From Candidatus Endomicrobium embiratermitis (GTDB taxonomy: Bacteria; Elusimicrobiota; Endomicrobiia; Endomicrobiales; Endomicrobiaceae), in the NCBI GenBank assembly GCA_009781315.1, contig WQYI01000002.1, positions 125,415 through 189,414 of the forward strand: a stretch of DNA of 64,000 bases, written 5' to 3'. A model generated the notes under the pieces. It made no database searches. It worked only from the letters and a program-made list of their open reading frames with translations, and was not told the origin of the DNA. Made by a program: the position numbers and the translations under genes. Numbering within the stretch: position 1 is the stretch's first letter; every line of letters starts with the position of its first letter. Of the stretch, positions 61,045 to 64,000 are shown one piece after another.

Positions 61045-61392
61045 GTGTCCGATAATTGTCTTTTTTGTAAAATAGCCAAAGGGGAAATTCCTTCTCAGAA
61101 AGTTTATGAAGATGAGAAGGTTTTTGCGTTTAGAGACATAAATCCTCAGGCGCCGCTTCACGCGGTTATTATTCCTAAAAAACATATAAGCGCTTTGAAT
61201 GTTGTTTCAGCGTCGGACGACGATATTTTAGGACATATTCAGTTCGCGGCTGCCGAAATTGCCAAACAATTTCCGGAAACAAAAAACGGTTTCAGAGTAG
61301 TAAATAATTGCGGCGCAGACGCGGGACAGACGGTATTTCATATACATTATCATTTGCTTGCCGGAAGAACTTTCGGCTGGCCTCCGGGATAA
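61045..61392 (+). CDS. hinT: HIT family nucleotide hydrolase (HinT-like)
   Basis: Histidine-triad purine nucleoside phosphoramidase. 115 residues. CLFCKIAKGEIPSQKVYEDE is the N-terminal signature, PQAPLHAVIIPKKHI the middle, and VFHIHYHLLAGR carries the HxHxH triad. GTG start after AAAAGGTAGGGCT with a matching promoter upstream; TTG would be the next option and too short. HinT proteins hydrolyse AMP-lysine and related adducts; the physiological role is uncertain. It stands alone between two repeats. Confidence 0.94.
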   Translation: MSDNCLFCKIAKGEIPSQKVYEDEKVFAFRDINPQAPLHAVIIPKKHISALNVVSASDDDILGHIQFAAAEIAKQFPETKNGFRVVNNCGADAGQTVFHIHYHLLAGRTFGWPPG

Positions 61393-61395
61393 AAA

Positions 61396-61518
61396 GACAG
61401 GTAGGAAGTAGAAGGCAGGAAGTAGGAGGTAATGAGTTTCGGCGAAGCCGAAACCGATTATAAGTTTTCGCAAAGCGAAAACACATTACTTTTTCCTTTC
61501 TCCCTCCTCCCTCCTAGT
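61396..61518. repeat. Modular palindromic repeat, heptamer arms with double hairpin core
   Basis: Left units GTAGGAA, GTAGAAG, GCAGGAA, GTAGGAG, GTAATGA in exact 7-base steps (61401-61435); core hairpins GTTTCGGC-GAA-GCCGAAAC and GTTTTCGC-AAA-GCGAAAAC; right arm CATTACTTTTTCCTTTCTCC then CTCCTCCCTCCTA. Same core hairpins as 10575-10706, with unrelated arms. Confidence 0.9.
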
Positions 61519-61543
61519 TGTCGTTAAAAAGGCGGTGTTTAAA

Positions 61544-61750
61544 TTGGTTAACGTAAAAGTGCGCGAAGGCGAATCTATTGAAGAGGCGATAAGACGTTTT
61601 AAAAGAGAATGCGAAAGAAACGGAATTATGCAGGAAATAAAAAAACGCGAGTTCTACAAAGCTCCGAGCGTTTTGAAAAAAGAAAAACTTGCCGAAGCTA
61701 AGAGAAAAATCCGCCGTAAAATGCTTAAAGACAACAGATGGGGAAAGTAA
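61544..61750 (+). CDS. rpsU: Ribosomal protein bS21
   Basis: Small basic protein of the 30S subunit that helps initiation by base-pairing contacts near the anti-Shine-Dalgarno. The 68-residue sequence VNVKVREGESIEEAIRRFKR continues with ECERNGIMQEIKKREFYKAP and an Arg/Lys-rich tail. An earlier in-frame GTG (61535) overlaps the only ribosome-binding site AAAAAGGCGG, so TTG 61544 is preferred. It starts an rpsU to dnaG arrangement like the macromolecular synthesis operon, with one extra gene between. Confidence 0.92.
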   Translation: MVNVKVREGESIEEAIRRFKRECERNGIMQEIKKREFYKAPSVLKKEKLAEAKRKIRRKMLKDNRWGK

Positions 61751-61825
61751 AATACTTGTAAAATAACAGGGGGGCCGTTGTTATTTACGGCTCCCACGGT
61801 GTTTTCTTTTTATTGCGGGGGGATT

Positions 61826-62788
61826 ATGAAGCTTAAACAAATACAGGATTTATTTGTCAAAGAAGGAATGAAAGAAGATCCCAGAGGAATAGGCGAAGTA
61901 GAGCTTGACCTTTTAAAACGCAAACAGGATTATGACGCCCTTTCCAAAGAGAAAAAAGAAAAATTTGACCTTGAAAGTCTTGAAAATCCGTATTACGATT
62001 CCAGAATTTTAAACGGCGCCAAAGAAACGGAAGTCAAAACCGTTATGGTCGGCATAGATATAGAAACTCCTGAAATTTTGCTTGCAAAACAACTCATAAA
62101 TTCAGGAAAAAAAATAGATTTAGTCATTGCTCATCATCCCGAAGGCTACGCTTATTCTACATTTCATAACGTTTTATCTATGCAGTCCGATATTTTGCAT
62201 AAAATCGGAATACCGATTAATATCGGCGAGAAACTTCTTTCGCCGCGTATCAAAGAAGTCCACAGAAGCGTAATGCCGCAAAACAACGAAAGAGTTTCCG
62301 ACGCGGCAAAACTTTTAGACGTTAACATTATGACGGCGCACACCGTAGCGGATAATCACGTAGCTTCGTTTTTACAAAAAGAAATAGACGCGTTAAGTCC
62401 CAGATATTTAAAGGATATAATCGCGTTTTTAAATAAACAGCCTGAATATAAACATTCGGCGGATTTTGCGCTTCCTCCGGTTATTTTGCTGGGAAACGAC
62501 GATTCCAGATGCGGTAAAGTTTTTGTAGATATGACTGGCGGCACTGAAGGCCCCGTGGAAGTTTTTGAAAAGCTTTCCTCCGCGGGAGTCGGCACAATTA
62601 TATGTATGCATTTAAGCCCTAAAGCCGTTAAAGAAGCCGAAAAATATAATCTCAACGTGATTTTGGCAGGGCATATTTCATCCGACAATCTGGGCTTAAA
62701 CCTTTTATTTGATAAACTGGAAAAAGAACACGGCAAACTTGATTTTATAGAAGCCTCCGGGTTTAGAAGATTCAGAAGAAACGCATAA
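61826..62788 (+). CDS. NIF3-like dinuclear metal protein
   Basis: A 320-residue protein of the NIF3/NGG1p-interacting type. The metal ligands are suggested by IDLVIAHHPEGYAY (His-His near 107) and VILAGHISSDNLGLNLL near the C-terminus, with a helical N-terminal region of about 75 residues (KQIQDLFVKEGMKEDPRG, DLLKRKQDYDALSKEK) not found in short members. VKTVMVGIDIETPEIL opens the core. Family members bind two metals; their substrate is not firmly known. ATG 61826 follows GCGGGGGGATT, and the open frame upstream is rejected. It sits between rpsU and dnaG. Confidence 0.8.
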   Translation: MKLKQIQDLFVKEGMKEDPRGIGEVELDLLKRKQDYDALSKEKKEKFDLESLENPYYDSRILNGAKETEVKTVMVGIDIETPEILLAKQLINSGKKIDLVIAHHPEGYAYSTFHNVLSMQSDILHKIGIPINIGEKLLSPRIKEVHRSVMPQNNERVSDAAKLLDVNIMTAHTVADNHVASFLQKEIDALSPRYLKDIIAFLNKQPEYKHSADFALPPVILLGNDDSRCGKVFVDMTGGTEGPVEVFEKLSSAGVGTIICMHLSPKAVKEAEKYNLNVILAGHISSDNLGLNLLFDKLEKEHGKLDFIEASGFRRFRRNA

Positions 62789-62875
62789 AGGCAAATTACA
62801 ATTTACAAATAACAATTAACGGCAAAACCGCTTTTAAAATTTATTTGTTATTTATAAATTGTTAATTGTTAATTG
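62789..62875. repeat. Modular palindromic repeat, A+T-rich arms
   Basis: GGCAAATTAC start, units AAATTAC, AATTTAC, AAATAAC, AATTAAC; centre GGCAAAACCGCTTTT; right units ending TTAATTG, TTAATTG. It ends 2 bases before dnaG. Confidence 0.8.
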
Positions 62876-62877
62876 AT

Positions 62878-64000
62878 ATGGCAATACCTGACGATATAAT
62901 TGAAAGGGTTAGGCTCTCAAGCGATATAATATCCGTTATCAGAGAGTATTTGCCCGACTTAAAAAGGGCTGGCAGAAACTGGAAAGCCTGCTGCCCTTTT
63001 CATAATGAAAAAACGCCGTCTTTTATGGTAAATCCCGAAAAAGGAATATTCAAATGTTTCGGGTGCAATGCGGCGGGAGACGTTTTTAAGTTTGTTATGC
63101 TTATGGACAATCTTTCGTGGGTTGAGTCCATAAAGAAACTGGCAAAAAAATCCGGTATAGAAATAAAAGAAACAAAAGAAGACGTTGTAAAAGTTTCCGA
63201 GAAAACAAAGCTCTTTGAGATTTTGGAAAGTTCGGCAAGGTTTTATCACAGGCATCTTTTAGAAAGCGAATCCGCCAAAAAAGCGAGAGAATACCTTTCA
63301 AAACGCGGAATTACGTCTGAAACAGTTAAAAAGTTTCAATTGGGATACGCTCCCAAAGGACAACTTTTGCAGTCAGCGTTGAAAAAAGGTTATACGACGG
63401 AAATACTTTCTAAAGCGGGAATTATAACCAAAACCGAAAGAGGAAGTTTTTACGAATATATGTCGGAAAGGTTAGTGTTTCCGATTTTTGACGTTCAGGG
63501 AAGAGTCGTGGCTTTCGGCGGAAGAACTTTGACGGACCAGAACCCGAAATATTTAAATACTCCCGAAACGGCTGTTTATTCAAAGTCTTTCAATCTTTAC
63601 GGACTGTTCCAGACGCTTCCCGAGTTGAGAAAAGAAAGAAAGATTATAGTTCTGGAAGGTTATGTCGACGTTGTTATTCCCCAGCAGTTCGGAATAACCG
63701 GAGCAGTGGCTTCTTTAGGAACGGCTTTTACGCATAGCCACGCGAAACTTATCGCAAGATACGCAGATTCGGCCAGACTTCTTTTTGACGCGGATGAAGC
63801 CGGCAGAACCGCGACACAGAGAGCTTTGGAAATTTTGGTTGAAGATTCGGTTGAATGTTCTGTATCGTCTTTGCCCGAAAATACGGACGCGGACGAATAT
63901 CTTAACGAGCACGGCAAAGAGAAATTTCTTAAACTCTTGGATGAGACGTCCGAAACCGCGATAAGTTTTATGATTAACAGGGTTTCGTCTTTGGTAAAAG
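62878..64000 (+). CDS. dnaG: DNA primase DnaG, 3' end cut by window edge
   Basis: Makes RNA primers at the replication fork. The frame runs open to the window end (374 codons). The N-terminal zinc domain is CCPFHNEKTPSF to GIFKCFGC, a CHC2 type; the RNA polymerase domain has LFPIFDVQGRVVAFGGR (with F at the V), KYLNTPETAVYSKS, and the TOPRIM segment VLEGYVDVV, LGTAFTHSHA and LLFDADEAGRTA. ATG 62878 gives the family start AIPDDIIERVRLSSDI. The repeat ends directly before it, so there is no strong ribosome-binding site. rpoD may follow, as in the standard operon, but is outside the window. Confidence 0.97.
   Translation, partial: MAIPDDIIERVRLSSDIISVIREYLPDLKRAGRNWKACCPFHNEKTPSFMVNPEKGIFKCFGCNAAGDVFKFVMLMDNLSWVESIKKLAKKSGIEIKETKEDVVKVSEKTKLFEILESSARFYHRHLLESESAKKAREYLSKRGITSETVKKFQLGYAPKGQLLQSALKKGYTTEILSKAGIITKTERGSFYEYMSERLVFPIFDVQGRVVAFGGRTLTDQNPKYLNTPETAVYSKSFNLYGLFQTLPELRKERKIIVLEGYVDVVIPQQFGITGAVASLGTAFTHSHAKLIARYADSARLLFDADEAGRTATQRALEILVEDSVECSVSSLPENTDADEYLNEHGKEKFLKLLDETSETAISFMINRVSSLVK

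Overview
The window is 64 kb of gene-dense, A+T-rich chromosome. Every protein and RNA gene I can support is on the + strand. The cell envelope genes indicate a Gram-negative-type bacterium with meso-DAP peptidoglycan: apolipoprotein N-acyltransferase, the Rod and Fts machineries, and a MurE with the DNPR motif. Protein character, gene order and secreted proteins with FlgD-like C-terminal domains suggest Elusimicrobiota, perhaps Endomicrobium-like. That placement is inference; nothing here proves it. Almost all genes look intact, so this is not a heavily decayed symbiont genome.

Layout. 1-9.6 kb: nucleotide synthesis (purC, a tandem PurS, purL, purQ, a small Cys-rich membrane protein, purD, purE, then pyrR, pyrB, pyrC), ending in a strong terminator. 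9.8-12.6 kb: ZapB-like and ZapA division proteins, a 6S RNA candidate, rarA and 5-formyl-THF cyclo-ligase. 12.7-23.1 kb: RNase Y, exonuclease VII, isoprenoid genes ispA and dxs, tlyA, leuS, rnhB, yraN. 23.2-30.3 kb: an accessory block with a lone receiver protein, two exported proteins of unknown function and a large GH81 endo-beta-1,3-glucanase. 30.4-35.7 kb: ccdA and the mreC-mreD-PBP2-rodA elongation cluster. 35.9-45.3 kb: secA, lnt, prfB with its programmed frameshift, rpmE, prfA, prmC, murA. 45.4-47.5 kb: two tRNAs, a zinc-ribbon coiled-coil protein, RNase P RNA, a half-size TauE/SafE protein. 47.5-58.7 kb: a dcw cluster (rsmH, ftsL, ftsI, murE, murF, mraY, murD, ftsW, murG) that lacks mraZ and stops before murC, followed by surE. 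58.7-64 kb: a GIY-YIG remnant, uvrB, a HIT protein, rpsU, a NIF3-like protein and the start of dnaG.

The most unusual feature is the spaces between genes. A modular palindromic repeat occurs about once per 4 kb. It typically has an ACGGCA end, an arm of 3-5 degenerate 7- or 8-base units, a core near AACGACTTTGTCTTTGC, and a complementary second arm. Arm sequences differ completely between copies but remain complementary within a copy. A second family has GTCA/TGAC ends and two hairpins whose stems covary. Members of these families have entered reading frames (purQ, prmC), supply stop codons to many genes, appear to supply ribosome-binding sites (lnt, tlyA), and in one place bracket the remnant of a GIY-YIG nuclease gene.
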